From contig RFON01000002.1 of NCBI GenBank assembly GCA_009926625.1, positions 62,001 to 126,000 on the forward strand: a stretch of 64,000 bases of DNA. The letters are read 5' to 3'. The translations under genes and the position numbers were made by a program. The notes beneath the pieces were generated by a model. It ran no database searches and was not told the origin of the DNA. It saw only the letters and a list, made by a program, of their open reading frames with translations. Source of the stretch: Planctomycetota bacterium (GTDB taxonomy: Bacteria > Planctomycetota > Phycisphaerae > Phycisphaerales > SM1A02). Shown here piece by piece: positions 52,531-63,251 of this stretch; within the stretch, counting starts at the first letter, position 1; every line of letters starts with the position of its first letter.

Positions 52531-53452
52531 GCGTGGTCACCTCGAATGTTCTGTCAATTCGCCTCATCAGCCCCTTCAGTACCGAGCCAGGAGCCAATTC
52601 GTGCAGACTCGGCCGCGCGTCGCCCGACGGCGTTTCGGCCGAGAGAGCTGCCATGCTCTGACTCCACTGTACAGGGCGGACGATCTGGTCCACAAGCAAT
52701 CTGCGCAAGAGGTTCGCATCCGACGAATCATGCGGACGCGCGGTGACATTGCTCCATACAGGCATCTGCAGTGGTCGGAATGCGGTGCGATCGAGGACGG
52801 CGGCCATCGCCTCGGCGGCAGGCGCCATCAGCGGGGAATGGAATGCACCCGCGACCTGCAGTTTCGTCGCGCGGCAGCCGACCTTCGCGGACGCATCAAG
52901 CGCGCGATCGCAGGCGGACGAGTGCCCGGAAAGCACGATCTGCCCAGGTGCGTTGAAGTTTGCACAGACCAACACTTCTCCCTGCGCGGCAGCATCGCAC
53001 ACCGCCTGCGCCTGCGCCTCGTCAGCGCCGATCAGCGCGACCATGCCACCCTTGCTCGCCTGCGCCGCAGCCTGCATCTGCCGACCCCGCTCCGCCACGA
53101 GTTGCAATCCATCCTCAAAGGTGAACGCGCCTGCAATGTGCAGTGCGGTGTATTCGCCGAGCGACAAACCGGCCGCAGCGCAGATGCTCCTGCATGCGCC
53201 GCGCTCCTGCAAGGCGTGCAGCGACGCGATCGCGCAGGTGTAGAGCGCGGGCTGGCTGACATCGGTGCGGTGCACCGTGTCGGGCGCGCCATCGAATGCA
53301 ACTTTGGACAGCGGCTCGCCGCCGATGTGAACGATTGCGTCTGCGCGCTGGAAAATCGCAGCGGCCGCAGCACTGGACTCGAACCACGCCCGTCCCATTC
53401 CAGGGGTTTGTGCGCCTTGACCAGGGCACAGGATGATCTGCTGTTGTGTCAT
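52493..53452 (-). CDS. fabD: Malonyl-CoA:ACP transacylase
   Basis: A 319-residue enzyme that loads malonate onto ACP. Seen: ILCPGQGAQTPGMGRAW, the nucleophile in AAGLSLGEYTAL, ERGRQMQAA (Arg), ANFNAPGQIVLSG, AGAFHSPLM (His) and ELAPGSVLKGLMRRI. The usual GHSLGE is GLSLGE here. I chose the ATG at 53452; a TTG at 53473 is possible. It follows fabH by 80 bases. Confidence 0.93.
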   Translation of the reverse strand: MTQQQIILCPGQGAQTPGMGRAWFESSAAAAAIFQRADAIVHIGGEPLSKVAFDGAPDTVHRTDVSQPALYTCAIASLHALQERGACRSICAAAGLSLGEYTALHIAGAFTFEDGLQLVAERGRQMQAAAQASKGGMVALIGADEAQAQAVCDAAAQGEVLVCANFNAPGQIVLSGHSSACDRALDASAKVGCRATKLQVAGAFHSPLMAPAAEAMAAVLDRTAFRPLQMPVWSNVTARPHDSSDANLLRRLLVDQIVRPVQWSQSMAALSAETPSGDARPSLHELAPGSVLKGLMRRIDRTFEVTTHDKPEPADASKP

Positions 53453-53532
53453 GTGTTGTGGAGGCTTCTTCAATCAGCCCGAACGCGCTTGAATCCGATC
53501 AAGTTGTACTGGACAGACGACGGGGAGGATGC

Positions 53533-54537
53533 TCAGACTCGCCACACCGAACTCGCCCATGTGAGCCCGCCGCCGAAGGCGACCATCACGAAGGGGCGTT
53601 CCCGTTCAATCTTGCCCGCTCGCCACAGTTCATCGAGACAGAGTCCGACGCTTCCCGCCGATGTGTTTCCGTACTTGTCGATGTTGATGTAGACCTTTTC
53701 CTGAGGCAGTCCAAGGCGTTCACGCGCGGCGTCGATGATGCGCAGGTTCGATTGATGGCAGATGATCTGCCCAACGGAATCCGCAGTCAGGTCGGTCCGC
53801 TTCATCGCCTCCTCGAGCACCTCGCGGAACTTCGTGACGGCGAAGCGGAAGACTTCCTTGCCGTTCATGCGGATGTTGCCGAGGCGGATCGGATTGTCGG
53901 CATCGAAAGGCGGAACATCCCGCGGCTTCCGCGGCAGGTAGAGCGAATGCCAGCCGCTGCCGTCCGCGCCCATGGACTGATAGAGGCATCCGATGCGGGG
54001 GTCCCGATCGCGCTGCAAGATAGCCGCACCCGCGGCATCGCCGAACAGTATCGAGACGGAACGGTCGTCGTAGTCGACGATGCTGCTCATGTTCTCGGCG
54101 CCGATGACAGCGATCGTGCGGAACATGCCCGCGCGTATCAACCCCTGTGCGATGTTGAGCCCATACATGAAGCCGCAGCAGGCGGCAGAAACATCGAATG
54201 CAGCGGCAGGCACGGCACCAACAGCCGCCCCGACGCGCGCGGCCACGGAGGGACAAGTCATCTCGCCCGTCACGGTGCCGACGATGATCAGGTCAAGGTC
54301 CGAGCCCTTCATCCTGGCACTGTCGAGTGCACGCTCGAGAGCCGTGCGGGCCATCTCGAATGTTCCCTCACGGGAGGGATCGCAGATGCGCCGTTCACGA
54401 ATGCCGGTGCGCTGCACGATCCACTCGTCGCTCGTATCGAGGGTTCTCGCGAAGTCCTCGTTCGTCATGCGCCGCTCAGGCACATAGGACCCCGTCCCGC
54501 AGATGCGGACTCCGCACGCGGGGAGGTCGCTGCTCAT
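53533..54537 (-). CDS. fabH: 3-oxoacyl-ACP synthase III
   Basis: A 334-residue initiating condensing enzyme with the triad Cys in DVSAACCGFMYGL, His in IICHQSNLRI and Asn in YGNTSAGSVGL. GTGSYVPERRMTNEDFA and TSDEWIVQRTGIRERR are typical. It condenses acetyl-CoA with malonyl-ACP. Its start overlaps plsX by 4 bases. Confidence 0.96.
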   Translation of the reverse strand: MSSDLPACGVRICGTGSYVPERRMTNEDFARTLDTSDEWIVQRTGIRERRICDPSREGTFEMARTALERALDSARMKGSDLDLIIVGTVTGEMTCPSVAARVGAAVGAVPAAAFDVSAACCGFMYGLNIAQGLIRAGMFRTIAVIGAENMSSIVDYDDRSVSILFGDAAGAAILQRDRDPRIGCLYQSMGADGSGWHSLYLPRKPRDVPPFDADNPIRLGNIRMNGKEVFRFAVTKFREVLEEAMKRTDLTADSVGQIICHQSNLRIIDAARERLGLPQEKVYINIDKYGNTSAGSVGLCLDELWRAGKIERERPFVMVAFGGGLTWASSVWRV

Positions 54538-55550
54538 GCGATGAGATGCTGCGCCGCAGCGAGCCGCTCGACGATGGCGTCGTTGACACCGAGGTCGACG
54601 AAACTTCGTGCACGGCGGATCGCGCTGGTGATGGTGCGTGCCACGCTCGAACCGTGGGAGATCAGGCACACGCCGTTGACCCCCATCAGCGGCGCGCCGC
54701 CGTGCTCGTGATAGTCGTACTTGGCGTAGAGGCTCTTCACGACGGGTTCAAGCCGTGATGCGAGCGTCGGATCGATCGCGAAGACCTCCTTGGCGAGCGC
54801 CTTGAAGATGCCGGAAGAAAGTCCTTCCGCCATCTTGAGCATCACATTGCCAACGATGCCATCGGTGATCACCACATCCGCTTCACCGTCGAAGACGCCG
54901 CGACCTTCGACGAAACCGCTGAACTGGAGCCCGTCGGTCATGCGAAGGAGGTCGCGTGCATCACGCATCTCCTGCGTGCCCTTCTGCTCCTCGCCGCCCA
55001 CATTCATGAGCGCGACGCGCGGGTTGGCGATGCCGAGCACCCGCCGCGCATAGATGTCACCCATCACACCGTACTGCGCGAGGTGATGCGCCTTCGGCTC
55101 GATGTTCGCGCCCACATCGATCAGCACGATCGGACCTGCAAAGGTCGGCACCGTGACCGCAATGCCAGGTCTGATCACCCCTTCGAGCCGCCGCATGTGA
55201 AGTTGGGCGGCCGCGACGCATGCGCCAGTGTTTCCAGCAGAGATGACCGCGTCAAGGCGGTTGGGCTGCTTGGGCGATGCCATGCGTCCCATCACCACGA
55301 TGGAGGAATCCTTCTTCGACCGCACCGCATCAACCGGCGCGTCGTCCATCCCGATGACCTCAGTTGTTGGAACGACCTCGATCTGGGTGCGGTCGATGCC
55401 GCGTTCTCCGATCGCCTCCTCAATCAGTGGACCGTCGCCGATGAGAACAAGTTGGTCCCCTGTTGTCATCTTGGGGACCGCCGCAAAACAACCCTTCAGG
55501 ATTTCATCGGGGGCGTTGTCGCCTCCCATCACATCGACGCCGATTCGCAT
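54534..55550 (-). CDS. plsX: Phosphate acyltransferase PlsX
   Basis: A 338-residue enzyme making acyl phosphate from acyl-ACP for phospholipid synthesis. Seen: [56 protein letters not shown] and [17 protein letters not shown]. It follows rpmF by 10 bases, the conserved rpmF-plsX-fabH-fabD order. Confidence 0.96.
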   Translation of the reverse strand: MRIGVDVMGGDNAPDEILKGCFAAVPKMTTGDQLVLIGDGPLIEEAIGERGIDRTQIEVVPTTEVIGMDDAPVDAVRSKKDSSIVVMGRMASPKQPNRLDAVISAGNTGACVAAAQLHMRRLEGVIRPGIAVTVPTFAGPIVLIDVGANIEPKAHHLAQYGVMGDIYARRVLGIANPRVALMNVGGEEQKGTQEMRDARDLLRMTDGLQFSGFVEGRGVFDGEADVVITDGIVGNVMLKMAEGLSSGIFKALAKEVFAIDPTLASRLEPVVKSLYAKYDYHEHGGAPLMGVNGVCLISHGSSVARTITSAIRRARSFVDLGVNDAIVERLAAAQHLIA

Positions 55551-55560
55551 CAGGGGGTCA

Positions 55561-55746
55561 TCAGGCGCTGGCCTGAAAGCCCTTCAGCTGCAGTCCTGGG
55601 CGGACATAGCCGCACGAATTGCACGCGTGATGGGGGCGCTTGGCGGCGCCGCAGTTCGGGCAGGTGACCGCATGGGCCGCGCGAAGCGCCTGATGGTTTC
55701 GGCGTCGGCGGGTTCGTCCTGGGCTGGTTCGAAAGACGGGATTCAT
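55561..55746 (-). CDS. rpmF: 50S ribosomal protein L32
   Basis: A 61-residue protein, [21 protein letters not shown], with a zinc ribbon (CPNC ... CNSC) and the end [15 protein letters not shown]. All L32 hallmarks are present. It leads the lipid operon; a consensus-like promoter is 45-72 bases upstream. Confidence 0.96.
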   Translation of the reverse strand: MNPVFRTSPGRTRRRRNHQALRAAHAVTCPNCGAAKRPHHACNSCGYVRPGLQLKGFQASA

Positions 55747-55790
55747 GGGTGGATGTGCCTCGTAGACCCCTCTCGCGGGGTGAAGGCCAG

Positions 55791-55818
55791 AGTCTATCGG
55801 CCCGCCGCGTTCTGTCAA
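55791..55818 (-). promoter_or_regulatory. Sigma-70-type promoter of rpmF-plsX-fabH-fabD
   Basis: On the minus strand TTGACA (55818-55813), a 16-base spacer and TAGACT (55796-55791). The -35 box is a perfect match to the consensus and the -10 matches 4 of 6. Start would be about 35-40 bases before the rpmF ATG. It is the best promoter in the window. Confidence 0.7.
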
Positions 55819-55837
55819 GATTGTGCAAGCCAGTGGG

Positions 55838-55866
55838 TTGCCGTCACGGGGGTGTTCCTGTACCTT
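55838..55866 (+). promoter_or_regulatory. Candidate promoter of rpsL
   Basis: TTGCCG, a 17-base spacer and TACCTT, ending 27 bases before the rpsL ATG. Each box is only a partial match; the spacing and place are right. Confidence 0.4.
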
Positions 55867-55893
55867 GCGCGGCTCCCCACTTGGGAAGTCCTC

Positions 55894-56286
55894 ATGCCGA
55901 CCATCAACCAGCTCGTTCGTAAGCCACGCCGCGACCCCGCCACCAAGAGCAAGGTCACGGACCTCGCCGCGTGTCCACAGCGCCGTGGTGTGTGTCTGCA
56001 GGTGAAGACGGTCACCCCGAAGAAGCCGAACTCCGCGCTTCGCAAGGTGGCGCGTGTGCGCCTTTCGAACGGGCGTGAAGTGACGGCGTACATCGGCGGC
56101 GAGGGGCACAACCTCCAGGAGCACTCGATCGTGCTGGTGCGCGGAGGTCGTGTGCGTGACCTTCCGGGTGTGCGTTACCACGTCGTGCGCGGCACGCTCG
56201 ACTGCCTCGGCGTGGACGGCCGCAAGAAGGGCCGCTCGCTGTACGGCGTCAAGCGCAAGGCTGCCGCCGCGGCGAAGAAGAAATGA
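55894..56286 (+). CDS. rpsL: 30S ribosomal protein S12
   Basis: A 130-residue protein: [70 protein letters not shown], and a Lys/Ala-rich tail. Strong match to S12, the decoding-centre protein. The lysine of PKKPNS (site of streptomycin-resistance changes in other bacteria) is wild type. rpsG follows after 197 bases, the usual str-operon order. Confidence 0.97.
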   Translation: MPTINQLVRKPRRDPATKSKVTDLAACPQRRGVCLQVKTVTPKKPNSALRKVARVRLSNGREVTAYIGGEGHNLQEHSIVLVRGGRVRDLPGVRYHVVRGTLDCLGVDGRKKGRSLYGVKRKAAAAAKKK

Positions 56287-56483
56287 CCGTGGCCTGCTCG
56301 CGGCCGCATGACGGCTGCGCGCAGTCCGCATCAGGTGCGCCGATCACCATCCTCGGCTGCGGGACGGACGGTCCGCCCGCAAGGCAGTAATCGGGTCGCC
56401 TCGCTCCGGAGATGCCCAACCTCCAGCGACTCGGTGAACAACGCGTGCCTTTCGGCCCGCAAGCCCCACACAAGGAGAGTCTC

Positions 56484-56978
56484 ATGCCAAAGCAGTTCAC
56501 GGCCAGCGAATCCCAACTCAAGCCCGACCCGCGTTACCAAGACCTGACGGTCGCGAAGTTCATCAACTGCATGATGCGAGGCGGCAAGAAGGCCACCGCG
56601 CAGCGCGTGGTGTACGACGCCTTCGATGCGTTGCAGGTGCGTCTCGACAAGGAGAAGAGCGATGCGCTGCCCAAGACATCGATCGAGCTCTTCCACAAGG
56701 CGATCGAGAATGTCCGACCAAGCGTGGAAGTGCGCTCCAAGCGCGTCGGTGGCGCCAACTATCAGGTGCCGATGCAGTTGAACCGACGCCGCGCGCAGAG
56801 TTTGACTTTCCGCTGGATCATCGAGGCTGTTCGCGACGAGAAGGGCAAGCCTGTTTCCATTCGGCTGGCGAAGGAACTCTTCGATGCCGCGAAGAATGAA
56901 GGCAAGGCTGTGACGACGCGCGAAAACACCCACCGCATGGCCGACGCCAACAAGGCGTTCGCGCACTTTGCTTGGTGA
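56484..56978 (+). CDS. rpsG: 30S ribosomal protein S7
   Basis: A 164-residue protein with DLTVAKFINCMMRGGKKATAQRVVYDAFD, VEVRSKRVGGANYQVPMQL, RRRAQSLTFRWIIEA and the closing ENTHRMADANKAFAHFAW. AAGGAGAG lies 6 bases before the ATG at 56484. S7 nucleates the 30S head. fusA does not follow: instead the next gene is a DinB-like protein, so the str operon is broken here. Confidence 0.97.
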   Translation: MPKQFTASESQLKPDPRYQDLTVAKFINCMMRGGKKATAQRVVYDAFDALQVRLDKEKSDALPKTSIELFHKAIENVRPSVEVRSKRVGGANYQVPMQLNRRRAQSLTFRWIIEAVRDEKGKPVSIRLAKELFDAAKNEGKAVTTRENTHRMADANKAFAHFAW

Positions 56979-56990
56979 GCCTCGTTCGAC

Positions 56991-57060
56991 GAAGCAGCGA
57001 GTCCAAGCGAGTCCAAGCGAGTCCAAGCGAGTCCAAGCGAGGCCAAGCGAGGTCATGCGA
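56991..57060 (+). repeat. Tandem 10-bp repeat after rpsG
   Basis: Seven units of 10 bases: four identical gtccaagcga at 57001-57040, flanked by a degenerate unit gaagcagcga before and ggccaagcga, ggtcatgcga after. It lies in the gap between rpsG and the next gene. It has no obvious hairpin. Confidence 0.85.
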
Positions 57061-57108
57061 GGCGATGACCAAGGCACTGCGCGGCGGGTCGTCGGGTAGC
57101 CTTTCGCC

Positions 57109-57603
57109 ATGAACCTTGGTGCTGCCCTTGCCCCGTCACTTCGGATGACGCTCGGCTATGCGGATGAACTCGTCCGCACGATTCCGGCAGAGCGGTTTTC
57201 GCACATGCCCGCTGCAGACATCAACAGCCCCGCGTTCTGCATCGGGCACCTATCGATCTATGCAGCGCGAGCGGGCGAGGCAATGGGAGTGAAGATCGTC
57301 CCAGCACCGAGTGGCTGGATGGACCTGTTCAAGAATGGCGCGCCGTGCGTTGATCGGGCGGGGCACTATCCAGCGAAGGATGAACTGGTCGCGGAGTTCA
57401 GCCGCGGTTGGAGCGAAGTGGCTGAAGCGCTGCCCGCGGTTTCGGATGCGGTCTTTGCGGCGCCGAACCCGGTGGCGTCGCTCGCGCAGCGACTGCCGAC
57501 GACGGGTGCGTTGCTGGCGTTCCTGTGCCTCGCGCACAACATGGTCCATCTGGGGCAGATCAGTGCATGGCGCCGCGTTGTGGGGCTCGGGTCCGCGATG
57601 TGA
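57109..57603 (+). CDS. DinB-superfamily protein
   Basis: A 164-residue four-helix protein: MTLGYADELVRTIPAERFSHMP, then CIGHLSIYAARAGEAMG and LAHNMVHLGQISAWRRVVGLG. His residues at these places form the metal site of DinB/YfiT-like proteins, which often act on small thiols (bacillithiol, mycothiol). TAGCCT lies 6 bases before the ATG. Confidence 0.8.
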   Translation: MNLGAALAPSLRMTLGYADELVRTIPAERFSHMPAADINSPAFCIGHLSIYAARAGEAMGVKIVPAPSGWMDLFKNGAPCVDRAGHYPAKDELVAEFSRGWSEVAEALPAVSDAVFAAPNPVASLAQRLPTTGALLAFLCLAHNMVHLGQISAWRRVVGLGSAM

Positions 57604-57629
57604 GTGTGGGTGCGACCGAGCGAGGTCGC

Positions 57630-60137
57630 ATGCCGCGCGCGATGCCGCGCGCGACGGTTGGATTCTGGTGCATTGTCCTGTGTGCCGCGCTCGGTTGGCA
57701 GGCGAGTGCGCCGTCGCGATGGTTCGCCGACCCGATTTCCCTTCGTGATCTCATCACGCTGCTCGAGCGTGCGGGAGCCGACACCATCGCTCGTGCCAAT
57801 GCGGTCGATGTCGCGCATGCGCAGTACGAGCAAGCCTGGAGTGCCCTCCGCAGCGGTGCCCTCGGACGCTTCGAGTCGTCGACCGCAGGGGTGCCGCAGA
57901 GCTTGGTCGGTGTGGATGCGGAACGGCTCCGCGTGGTCGTGCCGCAATGGCAGGCGCTCTGTGCGAGCCGTGACCGCATCGAGTCCGCGCTCTTCGAGTC
58001 GGTGAAACGCGCTGCCGATGCGACGGAACACAATGCGATTGACGCGGCGCGCGCTGCGCGGCGGCGCGCGGTCCTGCGTGCGGATGTGCAGTTCGATCCG
58101 CCGACGCTCGCGAGGCTCGTCGACATCGATGATGTCTTGTGGTCACTCGCGGCGGTGAATTGGGGAGCACAGGATGCCGATGTGCGGCAAGACTGCACCG
58201 AGGCGTTGCAACGATTGGAAAGTGGAACGCCGATGTTCGAGGCGCGTTCAAGGGCCTTCGGCGATGCGGTGCTTCGTTACGCGAGCGATTCGAGGAACAA
58301 GCCGCTTTCGGACGATGCCAAGGAGGATGAAGCGCGAGTCCGCGACTGGATGAACGGTCGTCGGGCGGCATTCGAGGAGGCGTTTGACCAAGTCAGCCAA
58401 GAGGAAGCCGCGATCCTGTTCATGAACAGCAAGCACCTTGCGGCGGTGGAGGCCGCCATCACGCCCTTGCCTCGCTCGGTGCAGATGGCAGTGCGGGATG
58501 GATATCTCGAGGTCGCGCATCCAACGATCCGGACCCAGGCATCCCTCGGTGTGCAGGCATGTGCAGCACGGACCATCCGCGCGAAGTCGCTTTCGACTGG
58601 ATCGCGCGCGGTCGTGCGCCAGTTGTTGTTTGAGTGGGCATTGCAGGATCGGCGGTTGGGGGATGCACTGGTCAAGTTGGACATCTCGTTGCACACGCCC
58701 GCGCGGTATCTGCTGATCCCTGATGGCGCTCGCCTGCAACCGGAGCTGGACCCGCAATGGCAAGCGCTTGAGGAGCGGCGGGCATCGGGCGCTCGGGTCG
58801 TCATCAAGCAGATGCAGGAGATGCTGAGCGCGGCGGAGCGCGCGGCATTCGACGGGGGACTGACCGGCGAGCAGGATGTTCACTTTGTTTCGTCGGATGT
58901 GGTTTCGCTCGACGAGGCTTCTGCCAAGGGCCCCGATGCGTCGGTCGAGCCGCCTTCGCGCCCCACCATGCCCGAACCTGAAGGCCGTGATGTGGGGCGG
59001 ATTCCAATGACGAGACCGATGGGCACGGAGTGGATCTCGTGCATCGCTGCGGCGCTGCAGGCCGATTCGGGAGCACGCGAAGTGCTCGGATCGCTGCACA
59101 GCGACTATGTCAACGAGTGGGAACAGCGCCTGAAGGATCGACTGAAGGCGCTCGAGGATGGCTCGAGGGAAGACGCGATGCGGTCCGAGGAAGAGGTGGA
59201 GCAGCGAATGGAAGTTGCGAGGATGCTCGCCCTCGAGCAACGAGCGCTTGATGAGGGGCTGCTGACCGATGCATCGTTCGCGCTGCTCAAGGCGGGCGAT
59301 GAGCCGATCCTTGAACTCATGCGCATGGCGCGACTCTGTGGAGAGCCGCAGTGGGGCATTGACACCGTGTTCGATCGGCAGTCGGGCGGCGAGGAGAACT
59401 GCAATGTCCCGCTGATTGTCCTGTCGGTTGGACTCGACCACGATGCATTGCTTCGCGCAGCCCATGTGATTGAGTCGGAGCGACCCGCGCTCGAGAGTTC
59501 TGCCGAGAAGTTCCGTGCCATGCAGGAGCGCTACTGGATCTGGAAGATGCAGGCTCCCATCCTGTGGCAGCGGGGATCCCAGTTGTCGGACCCTGCGCGT
59601 TGGGGAGCGCTGCAGCGTCAGTTGAACGCGCGCGAGGCGCAGTTGATGGCCGAGGGAAGCGCTGCGGCAAGGGCAAAGGCGGCGGCGCAGCGCCACGCCT
59701 TGGAGTCGGTGCTGTTGGTGATTCCTGTCGCGGCTCGCCCAGTTGTGGAAGCAAGATTTCTCCGAGCGGCGTATCCCAGCGCATTCTCCACGACGGAAGC
59801 GGCGGCGAGTGCAATACAGCGCGCGCTCGGGGTGGGCGGATTGACCGAGGGGCAGCGTGTGGCGCTCGCGACTGCACGAGATGCCTTCGAGCGGGAGCGA
59901 GCGGAATTGACCGCACGGCTGCTTGCGCTCGTGAGCGACGAGGGAGCGGGCGGTGCAACGGGGGGAGATGCCGCAGCGTTGGCGGCTGCGCTCGAGGCGC
60001 GCGTGATGGCGATCGGGCAGGTCACATCCAAGCGCGACGCGGCGTGCGCGCGTGCGATTCAAGCTGTGTGCGATGCGCTCACGGCCGCTCAGCTGCAGCA
60101 GATCGAACTGAAGTGCGCGGCGACCGCGCAGCGGTGA
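57630..60137 (+). CDS. Large exported helical protein of unknown function
   Basis: An 835-residue protein with a signal or anchor helix (TVGFWCIVLCAALGWQASAPS). The rest is Ala/Glu/Arg-rich and helical with coiled-coil stretches (NEWEQRLKDRLKALEDGSREDAMRSEEEVEQRMEVARML style), and few Cys. No enzyme motif is recognised. The start could also be GTG at 57600 or 57606. It precedes glpK by 9 bases, so it may be in that operon. Confidence 0.65.
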   Translation: MPRAMPRATVGFWCIVLCAALGWQASAPSRWFADPISLRDLITLLERAGADTIARANAVDVAHAQYEQAWSALRSGALGRFESSTAGVPQSLVGVDAERLRVVVPQWQALCASRDRIESALFESVKRAADATEHNAIDAARAARRRAVLRADVQFDPPTLARLVDIDDVLWSLAAVNWGAQDADVRQDCTEALQRLESGTPMFEARSRAFGDAVLRYASDSRNKPLSDDAKEDEARVRDWMNGRRAAFEEAFDQVSQEEAAILFMNSKHLAAVEAAITPLPRSVQMAVRDGYLEVAHPTIRTQASLGVQACAARTIRAKSLSTGSRAVVRQLLFEWALQDRRLGDALVKLDISLHTPARYLLIPDGARLQPELDPQWQALEERRASGARVVIKQMQEMLSAAERAAFDGGLTGEQDVHFVSSDVVSLDEASAKGPDASVEPPSRPTMPEPEGRDVGRIPMTRPMGTEWISCIAAALQADSGAREVLGSLHSDYVNEWEQRLKDRLKALEDGSREDAMRSEEEVEQRMEVARMLALEQRALDEGLLTDASFALLKAGDEPILELMRMARLCGEPQWGIDTVFDRQSGGEENCNVPLIVLSVGLDHDALLRAAHVIESERPALESSAEKFRAMQERYWIWKMQAPILWQRGSQLSDPARWGALQRQLNAREAQLMAEGSAAARAKAAAQRHALESVLLVIPVAARPVVEARFLRAAYPSAFSTTEAAASAIQRALGVGGLTEGQRVALATARDAFERERAELTARLLALVSDEGAGGATGGDAAALAAALEARVMAIGQVTSKRDAACARAIQAVCDALTAAQLQQIELKCAATAQR

Positions 60138-60146
60138 GTGAGCGCC

Positions 60147-61640
60147 ATGGATCGTTTCATTCTTGCGATGGATCAAGGCACGAGCAGTTGCCGCAGCGTG
60201 CTCGTGGATGCGGCTGGGGAGATCCGGGCGCGGGCGCAAGAAGAACTGTCCACGCTGTTCCCAAAGCCTGGTTGGGTCGAGCACGATGCGCAGGAGATCT
60301 GGGCGCGGCAACTGTCGACTGCCCGCACTGCACTGCAATCGAGCGGAGCTGATGCGCGGGACATCGCGGCGATCGGCATCACCAACCAGCGCGAGACCGT
60401 CGTGGTGTGGGATCGGCGGAGTGGCGTTCCAATCCACCACGCACTGGTGTGGCAGGACCGCCGAACAGCGGATGCGATGCAGCGGCTCGCGACGGATGGG
60501 GAGGGCGATCTTGTGCAGCAGCGCACAGGGCTCGTCTTGGATCCGTACTTCAGCGCATCCAAGTTGGCTTGGATCCTGGACCATGTTCCGCAGGCTCGAG
60601 CGCGGGCGGAGCGCGGTGAGTTGGCTGCGGGCACCATCGATGCATGGCTCATCTGGCAACTGACGGGCGGGCGCGTGCACGCAACGGATGTCTCCAATGC
60701 GTCGCGGACGATGCTGATGAACCTTCGGACGCTTGACTGGGATGATGAACTGCTCGACCTGCTGCGCGTTCCGCGCGCGGTCTTGCCGAACATCGTCGAC
60801 TCGAGCGGTGTGTGCGGCGAGAGCGATGCCTCGCTGTTCGGCGCGTCCATTCCAGTGGCGGGAATCTGCGGCGATCAGCAGGGCGCACTGTTTGGTCAGG
60901 GCTGCACGGAATCGGGACAAGCCAAGATCACTTTCGGGACCGGATGCTTCCTCCTCGTGGGGACAGGAGCGGAAGTCGTGCGGAGCCGAAGCCGACTGCT
61001 GACAACGGTCGCCTGGCGACTTCGCGGGCAACCAGCGGCATTTGCGCTGGAAGGCAGCGTTTTCATGGGAGGTGCTGCGGTGCAGTGGCTCCGCGATGGG
61101 CTGGGGCTCATCCGCACCGCCGCCGAGGTGAACGAACTCGCAGCCAAGGTGAGCGACTGCGGTGGCGTGATGATGGTGCCGGCGTTCACGGGGCTGGGTG
61201 CGCCGCACTGGGACCCGACGGCGCGCGCGTGCGTGCTTGGGATGACTCGCGGGACCACCGCGGCGCACCTCGCGAGAGCCACGCTCGAAGGCGTCGGACT
61301 GCAGGTGTGCGATGTGGTGGAGGCAATGGAGGCAGACATCGGATCGCGCCTGCGCGTGCTCCGCGTCGACGGCGGTGCGTGTGCGAGCGATCTGCTGATG
61401 CAGGTTCAGTCGAACATCCTCGATGCCATCGTTGAACGCCCGCGACAGCTCGAAACAACCGTGCTCGGTGCGGCGTTCCTCGCGGGGCTTGGCGTCGGGT
61501 TGTGGAAGCACGCCGCAGAAGTCGCTGCGCTTGCGCGGGTGGAGCGAACCTTCAGCCCGTTGCTTGATCCCGCGATCCGTGCCACCATGCGCAGGCAATG
61601 GCGACGAGCAATCGAGTGCGCGAAGGGTTGGCAGCCGTGA
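60147..61640 (+). CDS. glpK: Glycerol kinase
   Basis: A 497-residue FGGY-family kinase: [82 protein letters not shown] and [21 protein letters not shown]. It makes glycerol-3-phosphate. glpD follows with a 4-base overlap. Confidence 0.95.
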   Translation: MDRFILAMDQGTSSCRSVLVDAAGEIRARAQEELSTLFPKPGWVEHDAQEIWARQLSTARTALQSSGADARDIAAIGITNQRETVVVWDRRSGVPIHHALVWQDRRTADAMQRLATDGEGDLVQQRTGLVLDPYFSASKLAWILDHVPQARARAERGELAAGTIDAWLIWQLTGGRVHATDVSNASRTMLMNLRTLDWDDELLDLLRVPRAVLPNIVDSSGVCGESDASLFGASIPVAGICGDQQGALFGQGCTESGQAKITFGTGCFLLVGTGAEVVRSRSRLLTTVAWRLRGQPAAFALEGSVFMGGAAVQWLRDGLGLIRTAAEVNELAAKVSDCGGVMMVPAFTGLGAPHWDPTARACVLGMTRGTTAAHLARATLEGVGLQVCDVVEAMEADIGSRLRVLRVDGGACASDLLMQVQSNILDAIVERPRQLETTVLGAAFLAGLGVGLWKHAAEVAALARVERTFSPLLDPAIRATMRRQWRRAIECAKGWQP

Positions 61641-63229
61641 CGGATCCGCAGGCCTTTTCCCGTGGCGAAATGCTTGCGCGGTGCGATGGCGGATCGTTCG
61701 ATGTGCTCGTGATTGGCGGAGGGGCGTCGGGGTTGGGCGTGGCGGTGGATGCGGCGCAGCGGGGTTACAGCACATGCTTGTTGGAGGCGGAGGATTTCGC
61801 GAAGGGCACCTCGAGCCGCAGCACGAAGTTGGTGCACGGTGGGGTGCGCTACCTCGAGCAGATGGACATCGCGCTCGTCATGGAGGCGCTGCGGGAGCGC
61901 GGGCTCATGCATGAGAACGCATCGCACCTGGTCCACGATCTCGCGTTCATCGTTCCGCGGTACAGCTGGTGGGAGGCACCGTTCTATGGGGTTGGGCTGA
62001 AGCTCTACGACCTGCTGGCTGGCAAGCGCAACCTCGCGCCGAGCCGCATGCTCTCACGCGACGACACGCTCGCGGCAATCCCGAATGTATCGGTGGATGG
62101 GCTGCTCGGCGGCATTGAGTATCACGATGGGCAATTCGATGACGCGCGCATGGCGATCGCGCTTGCTCGGACGGCGGCGTCGTTCGGCGCTGCGCTGGTC
62201 AACCACTGTCGCGTGACGGCGTTGCGTCACGGTCCCGATGGCATGGTGAATGGTGTCGGCGCGGTTGATGCAGAGTCGGGGCGCGAGTTCGATGTCCGCG
62301 CGAAGGTGATCGTGAACGCCTGCGGCATCTTTGCGGATTCGATTCGGACGATGGCCGATGCGCGCGCTGAGCCGATGATCGAGCCCGCGCAGGGCGTTCA
62401 TCTGGTGCTGCCGCGGGCGTTCCAGCCGAGCGATCGAGCGATCATGGTTCCGCACACGGATGATGGGCGCGTGCTCTTCGTGATCCCGTGGCACGGTCGG
62501 ATCGTCGTCGGCACGACCGATACACCGATGGAGCGCGCAGAGATCGAGCCTCGTGCGCTGCCCGAGGAGATCGACTTCATCCTGCGGAATGCGGGGCGGT
62601 ACCTCGAGCGTCAGCCGCAGCGCGCGGATGTGTGTTCGGTGTTTGCGGGGATGCGGCCGCTGGTTCACGAGGGCGGGCGCGGCGGCGCGACCAAGTCCAT
62701 CTCACGATCGCACAAGGTGCTCGTCGATCCGAGCGGACTCGTGTCGATCCTCGGTGGGAAGTGGACGACCTACCGCAAGATGGCGGAGGACACGCTCGAC
62801 CGTGCGATCGATGTGGGGATGCTCACGCGTCGTCCCTGCGCTACCGAGTCGTTGCGCATCCACGGCTGGATGTCGCGCACGGATCCCGCGCTGCCCGCCG
62901 AGGATTGGCTGCGCGTGTACGGCGCCGATGCGCCGCTGGTGCAAGCGGTTTGCGCGGAGCGTCGGGAGTGGAGCGCGCCCCTCGGCGCGGGCGTTCCAAT
63001 GCCACTCGGCGTCGCGGCCCATGCCGCGCGGCATGAGATGGCGCGAACTGTGGATGATGTGCTTGCGCGGCGGACGCGCTGCCTGCTGCTCGACGCGCGT
63101 GCGGCGCGGGCCTGCGCTCGATCCGTGGCGACGGTGATGGCGCAGGAGCTCGGGCGTGATTCTGCCTGGGTGGAGCGCGAATGCGAGTCGTTCGAAGCGC
63201 TCGCGGATGGTTATGTCCTCGGCGCGTGA
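61637..63229 (+). CDS. glpD: FAD-dependent glycerol-3-phosphate dehydrogenase
   Basis: About 530 residues: [23 protein letters not shown] (FAD), [61 protein letters not shown] and [19 protein letters not shown]. It oxidises glycerol-3-phosphate to dihydroxyacetone phosphate and feeds electrons to quinone. The GTG at 61637 gives a GTGA overlap with glpK; an ATG at 61598 is possible. All FAD motifs are present. Confidence 0.94.
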   Translation: MTDPQAFSRGEMLARCDGGSFDVLVIGGGASGLGVAVDAAQRGYSTCLLEAEDFAKGTSSRSTKLVHGGVRYLEQMDIALVMEALRERGLMHENASHLVHDLAFIVPRYSWWEAPFYGVGLKLYDLLAGKRNLAPSRMLSRDDTLAAIPNVSVDGLLGGIEYHDGQFDDARMAIALARTAASFGAALVNHCRVTALRHGPDGMVNGVGAVDAESGREFDVRAKVIVNACGIFADSIRTMADARAEPMIEPAQGVHLVLPRAFQPSDRAIMVPHTDDGRVLFVIPWHGRIVVGTTDTPMERAEIEPRALPEEIDFILRNAGRYLERQPQRADVCSVFAGMRPLVHEGGRGGATKSISRSHKVLVDPSGLVSILGGKWTTYRKMAEDTLDRAIDVGMLTRRPCATESLRIHGWMSRTDPALPAEDWLRVYGADAPLVQAVCAERREWSAPLGAGVPMPLGVAAHAARHEMARTVDDVLARRTRCLLLDARAARACARSVATVMAQELGRDSAWVERECESFEALADGYVLGA

Positions 63230-63239
63230 ACGCCATCGG

Positions 63240-63245
63240 TATCTT
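63240..63245 (+). promoter_or_regulatory. Candidate -10 hexamer (TATCTT)
   Basis: TATCTT lies 6 bases before the ATG at 63252 with no Shine-Dalgarno sequence; fits the leaderless pattern. Confidence 0.35.
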
Positions 63246-63251
63246 CGCTGC

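Noticed and set aside
58248-61775. Long antisense open frame opposite the large secreted protein and glpK
   Set aside because: It is a composition effect of high-GC codon usage; the plus strand holds clear family motifs and the antisense protein is His/Arg-rich with no recognisable domain.
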